Shown here: positions 7,081 through 14,406 of the stretch, in pieces | Numbering within the stretch: the stretch's first letter is position 1 | Layout: each line of letters opens with the position of its first letter | NCBI GenBank assembly: GCA_035715525.1 | Contig: DASTLA010000055.1 | Coordinates: forward strand, 1 to 14,406 | Length of the DNA stretch: 14,406 nucleotides | DNA from: JAHBWI01 sp035715525 | GTDB taxonomy: Bacteria; Nitrospirota; Nitrospiria; Nitrospirales; Nitrospiraceae | Direction: 5' to 3' | The notes under the pieces: model-generated | The model's input: the letters and a program-made list of their open reading frames with translations, nothing else | What the model was told of the DNA's origin: nothing | Database searches by the model: none | Translations under genes and position numbers: made by a program

Positions 7081-8535
7081 ATGCCGTCCTCAGGCACGCA
7101 CGTTCTTCCTTTTCTTGATCGACGGGTTGCGGAGACGATCCGGACTCAGGGGTTGATCGAGCGCGGCCAGAAGGTGCTGGTGGCCGTATCGGGAGGACCG
7201 GATTCCGTCGCCTTGCTGTTATTGTTACACCGACTTGCCGAGGCGTGGCGGCTTTCCCTGACGGTGGTGCATTGTCATTACGGTCTCCGCGGGTCGGAAT
7301 CGGACGGGGACGCTCGATTTGTGCGTGACCTCTGTGTACGTCTTTCCGTTCCGTTCATCCTCCGCCATCTGGATACGACGCGTCGGCCCGGCATGTCGAG
7401 CTCGCTCCAATCGAGGGCCCGGGATCAGCGCTATCGGCTGTTCAAAGATTTGGCCCGCGAAATAGGGGCCGAGCGTGTTGCGCTAGGGCACACGGCGGAC
7501 GATCAAGCGGAAACGGTCCTGCTCCGCATGCTGCGGGGAGCCGGACTGCGAGGCTTGGCGGGCATGCCGCGGGTTCGTGAGCACATGTTCGTCCGTCCGT
7601 TGCTGAACCGGACGCGACAAGACTTGCTCCGCTACCTCGAATCCCAGGGGCAGGCCTATCGAGTCGATTCCAGTAACGCAAAAAATCTATATGCGCGCAA
7701 CCGCGTTCGCCACGAAGTCTTGCCCGGGCTGAGGCGCATGCTGCCTGGTGCCGTCCAAATTCTCGCTCGGCAGGCGCAGATCCTTCGCGAGGATGACGCC
7801 GTCCTCGAGCGCCTCGTGGTCGACCTGTGGCCCAGGCTGCTGGAGGCGGAGACGGTCGATCGTCTTCTATTCAACAGGAGAGCCTTGCGTGACCAGCCGC
7901 TGGCGCTCCAGCGGCGGCTGCTTCGCCTCGCGATCGGCCGGCTTCATCCGGCCAGGCTGACGCCTCCGTTTCATCTCGTCGACACCATCCTGAGCTATCT
8001 GGCTACGTCGCGAGCCGGAGCAACTTGGCAATGGAAAGGGCTCGCCATCCGCTGTGAGCAAACGACCCTCGGCCTTTGCCTCGATCGGCCGAACCGGGCG
8101 CAGGGTTCCAATGCGGCGCCTCGGCCAGCACCAGAGTCGGTCGTAGTCGACTGCCTCCCTTGGACGGGATGTTGGCCAGCAACGGGAGAGATGATTTCTA
8201 TGAGGTCCTTGTCACGAGAGGAAGGACAAGCCTTGCTGGACCATGGTACCCCCGATTCGGCGCTGCTGGACGGTGAACGATGTTCGATGCCGTTGGCCGT
8301 GCGGGCTTGGCGTACCGGCGATTGGTTTTGTCCGGTCGGCATGAAGGGCCGTCGAAAGAAATTGCAAGATTACTTCACAGATGCGAAACTGAGCCGTTCT
8401 CTGCGGGGTCGCGTCCCGCTGATCGTGTCCGCCGCCGGCATCGTATGGGTGGCGGGATATCGGGTCGATCAGCGATTTTGCGCCACCCGTTTGAGTGCAC
8501 GATTCCTCCACATCAGCCTGAAGCGTTCCCAATGA
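7081..8535 (+). CDS. tilS: tRNA(Ile)-lysidine synthase TilS
   Basis: TilS uses ATP and lysine to convert the wobble cytidine of tRNA-Ile(CAU) to lysidine, so that it reads AUA and is charged with isoleucine. The 484-residue protein has the PP-loop SGGPDS at 37-42, HCHYGLRGSESDGDARFV (64-81), LGHTADDQAETVLLRMLRG (135-153) and the NLYARNRVRHEVLP segment (202-215) typical of bacterial TilS. A less conserved middle region follows. The C-terminal TilS domain holds VRAWRTGDWFCPVGMKGRRK (407-426), KLQDYFTDAK and VWVAGYRVDQRF. It starts two bases after the ribF stop without a clear Shine-Dalgarno sequence, and its stop overlaps an ATG (ATGA at 8532-8535) near hpt. The tilS-hpt-ftsH order also occurs in Bacillus subtilis and many other bacteria, which supports all three calls. 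Confidence 0.95.
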   Translation: MPSSGTHVLPFLDRRVAETIRTQGLIERGQKVLVAVSGGPDSVALLLLLHRLAEAWRLSLTVVHCHYGLRGSESDGDARFVRDLCVRLSVPFILRHLDTTRRPGMSSSLQSRARDQRYRLFKDLAREIGAERVALGHTADDQAETVLLRMLRGAGLRGLAGMPRVREHMFVRPLLNRTRQDLLRYLESQGQAYRVDSSNAKNLYARNRVRHEVLPGLRRMLPGAVQILARQAQILREDDAVLERLVVDLWPRLLEAETVDRLLFNRRALRDQPLALQRRLLRLAIGRLHPARLTPPFHLVDTILSYLATSRAGATWQWKGLAIRCEQTTLGLCLDRPNRAQGSNAAPRPAPESVVVDCLPWTGCWPATGEMISMRSLSREEGQALLDHGTPDSALLDGERCSMPLAVRAWRTGDWFCPVGMKGRRKKLQDYFTDAKLSRSLRGRVPLIVSAAGIVWVAGYRVDQRFCATRLSARFLHISLKRSQ

Positions 8536-8540
8536 GCAGG

Positions 8541-8549
8541 GAAGGAGAG
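8541..8549 (+). promoter_or_regulatory. Ribosome binding site supporting the hpt start at 8559
   Basis: GAAGGAGAG contains a good AAGGAG or GGAGAG core, 9-11 bases before the ATG at 8559. The other in-frame ATG, at 8532, overlaps the tilS stop but has no such site. This is the main reason for preferring 8559. Confidence 0.55.
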
Positions 8550-8558
8550 CAGGGCAGC

Positions 8559-9110
8559 ATGGACCGCATTTTCGGTCGGCCGCTGGTGACACAAGAACAG
8601 ATGCGTACGCGCATTCGCGAACTGGGGAGGCAGATTGCCTCCGACTATGCGGGGAAGGATCTGGTGTTACTCGGTGTCCTGAAGGGTGCCTATGCTTTTT
8701 ATGCCGATCTCGCGCGGGCCATTCGAATCCCTCTCCGCGTCGACTTCATCGTGGTGACCAGCTATGGGACGCGGTCCAAGAGCTCAGGGAAGGTCAAACT
8801 CGTCTCCGACCTCACTGAACCGATCGCCGGGAAAGATGTGTTACTGGTTGAAGATATTGTGGATAGTGGATTGACCGTCAACTACCTTTTGAAAGCGCTC
8901 GCCAAACGAAAACCCCGTTCGCTGAAGGTATGCACCTTGCTGAGCAAGCCGGAGCGTCGCACCATCGACGTCGAACTGCAGTACGTCGGATTCAAAATTC
9001 CCAACAAGTTCGTCGTCGGATACGGCCTCGATTATCAACAAAAGTATAGGAATCTTCCGTACCTTGCCGCCCTCGATCAAGCCGACGAACCTGAGCAAGA
9101 GTCGGCATGA
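8559..9110 (+). CDS. hpt: Hypoxanthine phosphoribosyltransferase
   Basis: The enzyme salvages hypoxanthine (and often guanine) by transferring it to PRPP, giving IMP or GMP. From ATG 8559 it is 183 residues, the usual size for the family. Visible motifs are GVLKGAYAFYADL (39-51), the VTSYGTRSKSSGKVKL loop (66-81), the PRPP-binding VLLVEDIVDSGLT (94-106) with its paired acidic residues E98 and D99, and the C-terminal VGYGLDYQQKYRNLPY (153-168). An alternative ATG at 8532 would add nine residues and overlap the tilS stop by four bases; either start is possible. I prefer 8559 for its Shine-Dalgarno sequence and because the N-terminus then matches B. subtilis HprT in length. The gene is the last of a tightly packed run and is followed by an 89-base gap before ftsH. 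Confidence 0.93.
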   Translation: MDRIFGRPLVTQEQMRTRIRELGRQIASDYAGKDLVLLGVLKGAYAFYADLARAIRIPLRVDFIVVTSYGTRSKSSGKVKLVSDLTEPIAGKDVLLVEDIVDSGLTVNYLLKALAKRKPRSLKVCTLLSKPERRTIDVELQYVGFKIPNKFVVGYGLDYQQKYRNLPYLAALDQADEPEQESA

Positions 9111-9187
9111 TAGGTTGTCTCTCCGACGGAACGTGTGTTAACATTCTGCAAGGTTATCATCGTCTTCTGTCTGCCTAGATTCCCCAT

Positions 9188-9196
9188 AAGGAGAGG
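9188..9196 (+). promoter_or_regulatory. Strong ribosome binding site of ftsH
   Basis: AAGGAGAGG, with its AAGGAG core six bases before the ATG at 9200, is a near-ideal Shine-Dalgarno sequence and fixes the ftsH start. The 89-base gap upstream probably also holds a promoter. An 8-base palindrome TGTTAACA (9136-9143) and a -10-like TATCAT (9155-9160) are visible there, but they are not spaced as a standard -35/-10 pair. Confidence 0.8.
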
Positions 9197-9199
9197 TGG

Positions 9200-11014
9200 A
9201 TGAACTCACGTGTAAAGAATCTGCTGTTCTGGGTCGTGGTCGGGCTGTTCATGATTTTGCTGTTCAATCTGTTCAGCGTCCCCACCCACGCGCCAGAGGA
9301 TGAAGTCATATTCAGCGATTTCATGGCCAAGCTCGATAAGGGCGAGGTCATGAAAGTCACCATCAAGGCCAATCACGTCAGCGCGATTTTGAAAGACCAG
9401 AGCCGCATTCGGACCTATACGGCCGAATATCCCGAGCTCGTCAAGCTGCTTCGCGAAAAAGACGTCCAGATTGAAGCGCGACCGCCGGATGAAAGTCCCT
9501 GGTACATCACCTTCCTGGTGACCTGGGGTCCGTTCATTCTGTTCCTCGGTTTGTGGTTCTTCTTGATGCGCCAGATGCAAATCGGCGGGAACAAAGCCCT
9601 GTCGTTCGGCAAGAGCCGAGCGCGCATGCTGACCGAGGAGCGCAAGAAGGTCACGTTTTCGGATGTGGCCGGTATCGAGGAAGCCAAAGAAGAGGTGCTG
9701 GAGATCATTGAGTTCCTTAAGGATCCTCGCAAGTTTCAGAAGCTGGGCGGCCGTATTCCGAAGGGCGTGTTGATCGTCGGTCCCCCCGGAACCGGGAAGA
9801 CCCTGCTGGCGAAGGCGATCGCGGGCGAAGCGGGCGTGCCGTTCTTCAGCATCAGCGGTTCGGACTTCGTGGAGATGTTCGTGGGCGTCGGTGCCTCGCG
9901 CGTGCGAGATCTGTTCGAACAGGGAAAGAAGCACGCTCCCTGCATCATCTTCATCGACGAGATCGATGCCGTCGGCCGCTTGCGCGGCGCCGGACTCGGC
10001 GGCGGACATGACGAGCGGGAACAGACGCTGAACCAGTTGCTCGTCGAAATGGACGGCTTCGACACGACCGAAGGCGTGATTCTGATCGCGGCCACGAACC
10101 GCCCCGATGTGCTGGACCCTGCCTTGCTGCGTCCGGGACGGTTCGACCGGCAGGTGGTCGTGAATCGGCCGGATCTACGGGGGCGTTCCGAAATCCTCAA
10201 GGTTCACACAAAGAAGGTGCCCTTGGCCTCCGACGTGGAGCTGGAAAAAATCGCCCGCGGCACTCCTGGATTCTCGGGAGCCGACCTCGAAAACCTCGTC
10301 AACGAAGCGGCTTTGTGGGCTGCGCGCCAGAACAAAAAGGAAGTCGAACTGATCGACTTCGAGATGGCCAAGGACAAGGTCTTGATGGGCGCGGAGCGCA
10401 AGAGCATGATCTTGAGCGACGAGGAAAAGCGCACCACGGCCTACCACGAGGCCGGGCATGCCCTGATGGCCAAACTGCTTCCCGGAACGGATCCGGTCCA
10501 CAAGGTGACGATCATTCCGCGAGGCCGTGCGCTTGGCGTCACCATGCAGCTCCCGACGGACGATCGGCACAACTATTCCAAGGACTTCCTCTACAACAAT
10601 CTCGCCATTCTGATGGGTGGACGGGTCGCAGAGGAACTCGTCTTACACAGGGTGACCACCGGTGCCGGGAACGATCTGGAACGCGCAACCGACCTGGCGC
10701 GGAAGATGGTGTGCGAGTGGGGCATGAGCGAGAAGCTGGGACCGCTGACGTTCGGTCGAAAGGAAGAGGAAATCTTCCTCGGCCGGGAGATCGCGACGAA
10801 GCGGGACTTCAGCGAGCAGGTCGCGCTGGAGATCGATCATGAGATCAAACGTCTCGTGACCGAGAATTATGAGCGAGCGAAACGTGTGTTGACCGAAAAC
10901 ATGGCCACGCTGAAAGCGCTCGCAGAGGCCTTACTCGAGAAGGAAGTGCTCGATGCTCCCGAGATCGATCAGATCCTGATTCAGGGCTCGTCATCTCAGA
11001 CCGTTCCTGCCTAA
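9200..11014 (+). CDS. ftsH: ATP-dependent zinc metalloprotease FtsH
   Basis: FtsH is a membrane-anchored hexameric AAA+ protease that degrades misassembled membrane proteins and some cytoplasmic regulators. The 604-residue protein has a first membrane helix at about 8-25, a short periplasmic domain (about 30-100) and a second helix at 103-123. The AAA domain follows, with Walker A GPPGTGKT (194-201), Walker B IIFIDE (249-254), the aromatic pore segment FVEMFVGVGASR (223-234) and the second region of homology ending RPGRFDR (311-317), whose arginines act as fingers to the neighbouring subunit. The protease domain has HEAGH (416-420) and D492 in TTGAGNDLERAT as zinc ligands. All key residues are present. 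The gene has its own ribosome binding site and is closed by a strong terminator, so it may be its own transcription unit. Confidence 0.98.
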   Translation: MNSRVKNLLFWVVVGLFMILLFNLFSVPTHAPEDEVIFSDFMAKLDKGEVMKVTIKANHVSAILKDQSRIRTYTAEYPELVKLLREKDVQIEARPPDESPWYITFLVTWGPFILFLGLWFFLMRQMQIGGNKALSFGKSRARMLTEERKKVTFSDVAGIEEAKEEVLEIIEFLKDPRKFQKLGGRIPKGVLIVGPPGTGKTLLAKAIAGEAGVPFFSISGSDFVEMFVGVGASRVRDLFEQGKKHAPCIIFIDEIDAVGRLRGAGLGGGHDEREQTLNQLLVEMDGFDTTEGVILIAATNRPDVLDPALLRPGRFDRQVVVNRPDLRGRSEILKVHTKKVPLASDVELEKIARGTPGFSGADLENLVNEAALWAARQNKKEVELIDFEMAKDKVLMGAERKSMILSDEEKRTTAYHEAGHALMAKLLPGTDPVHKVTIIPRGRALGVTMQLPTDDRHNYSKDFLYNNLAILMGGRVAEELVLHRVTTGAGNDLERATDLARKMVCEWGMSEKLGPLTFGRKEEEIFLGREIATKRDFSEQVALEIDHEIKRLVTENYERAKRVLTENMATLKALAEALLEKEVLDAPEIDQILIQGSSSQTVPA

Positions 11015-11025
11015 GGCCAATCATG

Positions 11026-11066
11026 GGGCGTGTCCGGCCACAACGCCGGGCACGCCCGTTTGTTTT
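11026..11066 (+). terminator. Rho-independent terminator after ftsH
   Basis: A 13-base-pair stem (left arm 11026-11038, GGGCGTGTCCGGC; right arm 11045-11057, GCCGGGCACGCCC) pairs fully with a single G-U wobble around the loop CACAAC. GTTTGTTTT follows at 11058-11066. It begins 12 bases after the ftsH stop and ends only 21 bases before the TTG called as the folP start. Confidence 0.9.
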
Positions 11067-11087
11067 CAACCGTCGCCCGGTGGCACC

Positions 11088-11984
11088 TTGTCGCTTCCTT
11101 CAAACAGTGCTCCTCACGCTCCCATCTTGACCGCCGGCTCCCACACCCTGCACTTCGATTCCAGGCCGCTGATCATGGGCGTGCTGAACGTCACGCCCGA
11201 TTCCTTTTCGGACGGTGGTGCCTATGCTACCAAACAGCAAGCCGTGCAGCGCGCCAAGGACATGCATGCCGAGGGGGCCGACGTGATCGACATCGGCGCC
11301 GAATCATCCCGCCCCGGCTCGCATTCGGTGGGAGAAGCGGAGGAACTGCGTCGCTTGCTGCCCGTGCTCGAAGAGGTCCGTGCCGCCGTCCCGATCCCCA
11401 TCTCCGTCGATACGACCAAAGCAGCGGTGGCGCGCCAGGCGATTCAGCGCGGGGCTTCAATCATCAACGACATCAGCGCACTCGGCCACGATCCAGATAT
11501 GGCCGCGCTCATTGCGGACAGCGGGGCGGGCATTGTCCTCATGCATATGCAAGGCACGCCGGAAACCATGCAACGAAACCCGACTTACCGCGATGTGAGC
11601 GCGGAAGTGTCGGCTTTTCTGCAACAGCGTGCTGCCTACGCCGTGACACAAGGCATCAAGCCGACACAGATCATGCTTGACCCGGGCATCGGTTTTGGTA
11701 AGCTCGGAGAGCACAATCTGCAACTGCTTGCCGAATTGGACATGCTCACGACCCTCGGCTATCCGATCCTCGTCGGCGTTTCGCGAAAAGAGTTCATCGG
11801 TCGTCTTGTCAACCAGCCGGTCCATGAGCGCGTTTACGGGACGGCGGGCGCGGTCGCAGCCGCCATATTAAAGGGAGTCCACATGATTCGAGTGCACGAT
11901 GTTCGCGCGATGCGGGAAGTCGCTCTGGTAGCGGCAGCCATTGCCAAACGATCGCTGTCCTATTCGCAGGTGTCACATGCGTAA
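11088..11984 (+). CDS. folP: Dihydropteroate synthase FolP
   Basis: FolP joins p-aminobenzoate to 6-hydroxymethyl-dihydropterin diphosphate in folate synthesis and is the sulfonamide target. Motifs visible from the 11088 start are IMGVLNVTPDSFSDGG (29-44, the flexible first loop), DIGAESSRPGS (68-78, second loop), SVDTTK (106-111), INDIS (126-130), MLDPGIGFGK (196-205), VGVSRKEFIG (229-238) and MIRVHDV (266-272). No in-frame ATG lies before the first core motif. TTG at 11088 gives 298 residues with only a weak GGTGG upstream; TTG at 11127 gives 285 residues, an N-terminus closer to E. coli FolP in length. The second loop reads AESSRPG where GESTRPG is usual, a conservative change. The 3' end overlaps glmM by eight bases, so the two are probably translated together. 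Confidence 0.94.
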   Translation: MSLPSNSAPHAPILTAGSHTLHFDSRPLIMGVLNVTPDSFSDGGAYATKQQAVQRAKDMHAEGADVIDIGAESSRPGSHSVGEAEELRRLLPVLEEVRAAVPIPISVDTTKAAVARQAIQRGASIINDISALGHDPDMAALIADSGAGIVLMHMQGTPETMQRNPTYRDVSAEVSAFLQQRAAYAVTQGIKPTQIMLDPGIGFGKLGEHNLQLLAELDMLTTLGYPILVGVSRKEFIGRLVNQPVHERVYGTAGAVAAAILKGVHMIRVHDVRAMREVALVAAAIAKRSLSYSQVSHA

Positions 11985-13326
11985 GCTGTTTGGGACAGAC
12001 GGAGTCCGCGGAGTTGCCAACCTCGAGCCCATGACGAGTGAGATCGCCATGCAGCTCGGCCGTGCGGCGGCCCACATCTTCATGCGGCGTGCCGGACGTC
12101 ACCAGATCGTCATCGGCAAGGATACGCGGCTCTCGGGCTATATGCTGGAATCCGCGCTGATCTCCGGCATCTGTTCGATGGGCGTGGACGCCTTGGTGGT
12201 GGGGCCGATGCCGACTCCCGCGATTGCGTTTTTGACGCGCAGCCTCCGCGCGGATGCCGGGGTGGTGATCTCCGCCTCGCATAACCCCTATCAGGATAAC
12301 GGCATCAAGTTTTTTTCCAGCACCGGCTTCAAGTTGCCGGATGAGCTGGAGGCCCGCATCGAACAGCTGATCCTCTCAGACGAGATCAAACACTTGCGCC
12401 CGACGGCGGATGCCATCGGCAAGGCGTTTCGCATCGACGATGCGGAAGGCCGATACATCGAGTTCGTCAAACGGTCCGTGCCGAAAGAGCTGGATTTCCA
12501 GGGCATCACGGTGGTGGTGGACTGCGCCAACGGCGCCGCCTACAAAGCGGCACCGACCGTCCTTCGCGAGCTAGGTGCCAGCGTGCACGTCATCGGAAAC
12601 AAACCGGACGGCATGAACATCAACGCCGGATGCGGAGCCGTGCATCCGGAGCGATTGCAGGAGATCGTGCGGGAACAGGGCGCCAACCTGGGTGTGGCGC
12701 TGGACGGAGATGCCGATCGCGCGATCTTCGTGTGCGAGCAGGGAAGGATCGTGGACGGCGATCACGTCATGGCCGCGCTGGGACTCGACTTGCGCGGGCA
12801 GGGCCACCTGAGCAAGCAGACCGTCGTCGGCACGGTGATGAGCAACTTCGGGTTGGAAATCGCCTTGAACAAGGCGGGCATCCAACTCGTTCGCACCCCG
12901 GTCGGCGATCGATACTTGATGGAGCGCATGCTGGCGGACGGGTACAATTTCGGCGGGGAACAATCCGGACATTTCATTTTCCTCGACCACAACACGACCG
13001 GAGACGGCCTGGTGTCGGCGCTCCAAGTATTGTCGTTGATGAAGCGGACGGGCAAGCCGCTGTCCGAGCTGGCCAAGGCCATGACCGCCGTTCCCCAAGT
13101 GCTATTGAACGTGCAGGTGAAGCACAAGCCCGACCTCAACCAGATCCCGGACATTCAGCAGGCCATTCACGCCGGAGAGGCGAAACTGAACGGGAGCGGC
13201 CGCGTGCTGGTCCGCTATTCCGGCACGGAATCGCTGCTCCGCATCATGGTCGAAGGTGAACGGGACTCCACGATCCGTGAAGTCGCCGACCAGCTCGCCC
13301 AAGTCGTGCGCGCCCGAATCGGCTGA
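11977..13326 (+). CDS. glmM: Phosphoglucosamine mutase GlmM
   Basis: GlmM converts glucosamine-6-phosphate to glucosamine-1-phosphate, the precursor of UDP-GlcNAc for peptidoglycan and lipopolysaccharide. The 449-residue product has the full alpha-phosphohexomutase layout: N-terminal KLFGTDGVRG (3-12), the phosphoserine loop SASHNP with the active Ser at about 101, the metal loop DGDADR (243-248), the sugar-binding GGEQSGH (326-332) and the phosphate-binding RYSGTES (413-419). The start is the ATG at 11977, inside the end of folP, because MRKLFGTDGVRG matches the family N-terminus exactly; an earlier in-frame ATG at 11941 would add residues without family similarity. Only a weak AGG precedes the start. 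In many bacteria cdaA and its regulator lie just upstream of glmM; here folP abuts it directly. Confidence 0.97.
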   Translation: MRKLFGTDGVRGVANLEPMTSEIAMQLGRAAAHIFMRRAGRHQIVIGKDTRLSGYMLESALISGICSMGVDALVVGPMPTPAIAFLTRSLRADAGVVISASHNPYQDNGIKFFSSTGFKLPDELEARIEQLILSDEIKHLRPTADAIGKAFRIDDAEGRYIEFVKRSVPKELDFQGITVVVDCANGAAYKAAPTVLRELGASVHVIGNKPDGMNINAGCGAVHPERLQEIVREQGANLGVALDGDADRAIFVCEQGRIVDGDHVMAALGLDLRGQGHLSKQTVVGTVMSNFGLEIALNKAGIQLVRTPVGDRYLMERMLADGYNFGGEQSGHFIFLDHNTTGDGLVSALQVLSLMKRTGKPLSELAKAMTAVPQVLLNVQVKHKPDLNQIPDIQQAIHAGEAKLNGSGRVLVRYSGTESLLRIMVEGERDSTIREVADQLAQVVRARIG

Positions 13327-13351
13327 GACAAGTATCCCGCGCGGGCGTCGG

Positions 13352-14406
13352 ATGCTACCGGCCGTCACCCTGACGTTCATCCTCGGGCTCAGCCTCGGTT
13401 CATACCTTCCATATTTCCCGCTCACGGTTGCCCTCACGCTGCTGTTCGCCGTCGTTCTGCTTTCGGTCCAAGAATTCCGTGGTCGGCTCGCTTCCAGCCA
13501 CGCCGTGCTTGTGCTCGCCTGCCTGCTCGGAGGCTGCCTATATTGGACGGCCTATGCCTGGGTCGTGCATCATCCACCGCTCGACGATCGATCCAACCTG
13601 CCTGCGACCAGACTGGAAGGCATCATCACGCAGTCGGTTCGCCATATGCCGGGTCGCCTGACGGCGCACGTTCATGTGACCACCAGTGACAACGCTCTCC
13701 TCAGAGTTCCGTTCGAGCTGCGGTTGACCTGGCGCGATCCCGATCAACATCTCCTCGACGGGATGGCGATACGGACCAGGGCCCATGTCAGGCCGCCCAC
13801 CGGCACGGTGAATCCGAGGGGCTTCGACTACGCCGCCTATCTCGAAGGGCAGGGGATCGATGCCGTGGCGTCGGTGTCGGGATCAGGAGCCGTTGAAATC
13901 CTCGGTCACGTCCCTCCTGCGAATCGGCTGATTTCGAGCTGGCTGGAACGATGGAGAGCCGACATTCGACAGGCCGGCGAGTCCTTGGGGCAACCGGCGC
14001 GCGGCCTGTTTCTCAGCCTCACCATCGGCGAGCAGGGCTATCTGCCGGCGGACGTCCGCGAATGGTTCATGACGACAGGGACCGTGCACATCCTGTCGAT
14101 TTCCGGTTCGCATCTGGGATTGATCGCGTTGCTCGTGTACGGCGCGATCAAAGGGTTGTGCCTGAGGTTGCCGCCACCACTCCTGTTGAGTTTGTCGAGA
14201 TACATCGTTCCCAGCCGCTTGGCGGCCATCCTGACGATGGGCCCCGTGCTGGGCTACACCCTGTTGGCGGGAGCCGAGACCGCCACGGTGCGGTCCTGCG
14301 TCATGATTGGGATCGCCCTCGTGACCGTCTGGTTCGGTTATCCCCGCTACGTGTTGCAAGCCTTGGCGGTCTCTGCTTGGCTCGCCCTCCTTGCCGATCC
14401 GCATGC
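13352..14406 (+). CDS. comEC: ComEC/Rec2 family DNA-uptake channel (3'-truncated)
   Basis: An open frame from ATG 13352 runs to the right edge without a stop, giving 351 whole codons. It starts 25 bases after glmM. ComEC is the inner-membrane channel that passes single-stranded DNA into the cytoplasm during natural transformation. The N-terminal domain has hydrophobic segments at about 3-38 and 50-72, then a soluble OB-fold-like region ending in GTVNPRGFDYAAYL (151-164), a hallmark of the family. The Competence domain begins near 215: PARGLFLSLTIGEQ (215-228), FMTTGTVHILSISGSHLGLI (239-258), and then GYTLLAGAETATVRSCVMIG (301-320), where a conserved Arg-x-x-x-Met follows a membrane helix. These signatures make the family call strong. 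The remaining core and any C-terminal metallo-beta-lactamase-like domain lie outside the window, so whether it is intact cannot be judged. No convincing Shine-Dalgarno sequence precedes the start. Confidence 0.92.
   Translation, partial: MLPAVTLTFILGLSLGSYLPYFPLTVALTLLFAVVLLSVQEFRGRLASSHAVLVLACLLGGCLYWTAYAWVVHHPPLDDRSNLPATRLEGIITQSVRHMPGRLTAHVHVTTSDNALLRVPFELRLTWRDPDQHLLDGMAIRTRAHVRPPTGTVNPRGFDYAAYLEGQGIDAVASVSGSGAVEILGHVPPANRLISSWLERWRADIRQAGESLGQPARGLFLSLTIGEQGYLPADVREWFMTTGTVHILSISGSHLGLIALLVYGAIKGLCLRLPPPLLLSLSRYIVPSRLAAILTMGPVLGYTLLAGAETATVRSCVMIGIALVTVWFGYPRYVLQALAVSAWLALLADPH

Noticed and set aside
9182..9188. CCCCATA, similar to a heat-shock sigma-32 -10 element, just before ftsH
   Set aside because: It would place the transcript start inside the ribosome binding site, and the -35 position has only a poor match to CTTGAA.
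13883..14404. Minus-strand open frame of 173 codons at the right edge
   Set aside because: It lies opposite the comEC frame, which carries clear family signatures. The antisense translation is rich in Arg, Gln and His with no motif.
1..14406. Search for mobile elements, CRISPR, tRNA/rRNA, phage, toxin-antitoxin or defence genes
   Set aside because: No inverted-repeat ends, transposase motifs, regularly spaced repeats, tRNA-like cloverleaf or defence-family motifs were seen by eye. Base and codon style looks uniform across the window.

Overview
This window is a dense, all-plus-strand housekeeping region of a GC-rich (roughly 60% by eye) Gram-negative-type bacterium. It holds 12 genes, two of them cut by the window edges. 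The largest gap is 135 bases, so no stretch over 300 bases lacks a gene. The protein styles and the order (a Ccs/HemX-like gene, hemA, hemC, a cobA-hemD fusion, hemB, then tilS-hpt-ftsH-folP-glmM-comEC) suggest a Nitrospira-like member of Nitrospirota. A deltaproteobacterium-like lineage is the main alternative. This placement is inferred from gene order and family resemblance, not from a marker or a search.

Layout. Positions 2-4594 hold a heme/siroheme block: the 3' end of a multi-pass membrane protein of the CcsA/HemX superfamily, then hemA (glutamyl-tRNA reductase), hemC (hydroxymethylbilane synthase) and a fused uroporphyrinogen-III methyltransferase/synthase. Positions 4730-9110 hold a small two-CBS-domain protein, hemB (porphobilinogen synthase), ribF (FMN/FAD synthesis), tilS (tRNA-Ile lysidine synthase) and hpt (hypoxanthine phosphoribosyltransferase). 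These genes are tightly packed or overlap, as expected for an operon with coupled translation. ftsH (9200-11014) has its own strong ribosome binding site and ends in a strong intrinsic terminator (11026-11066). Positions 11088-14406 hold folP (dihydropteroate synthase), glmM (phosphoglucosamine mutase), which overlaps it by 8 bases, and the 5' part of a comEC/rec2 DNA-uptake channel that runs off the right edge.

How the genes work together. HemA starts tetrapyrrole synthesis from Glu-tRNA (C5 pathway). HemB makes porphobilinogen, HemC makes the linear tetrapyrrole, and the fusion protein both closes it to uroporphyrinogen III and methylates it to precorrin-2, the entry to siroheme and corrinoids. 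hemL and hemE onward are not in the window. The tilS-hpt-ftsH and folP-glmM neighbourhoods are old conserved clusters linking translation fidelity, purine salvage, membrane proteolysis, folate and cell-wall precursors.

I found no mobile element, CRISPR array, rRNA, tRNA, phage or defence system, and nothing that amounts to a new biological system. The points most worth a second look are a mixed Cys/Asp/Cys metal site in HemB, the CBS protein inside the heme cluster, eroded heme-handling motifs in the HemX-like protein, and a terminator only about 20 bases upstream of a TTG-started folP.
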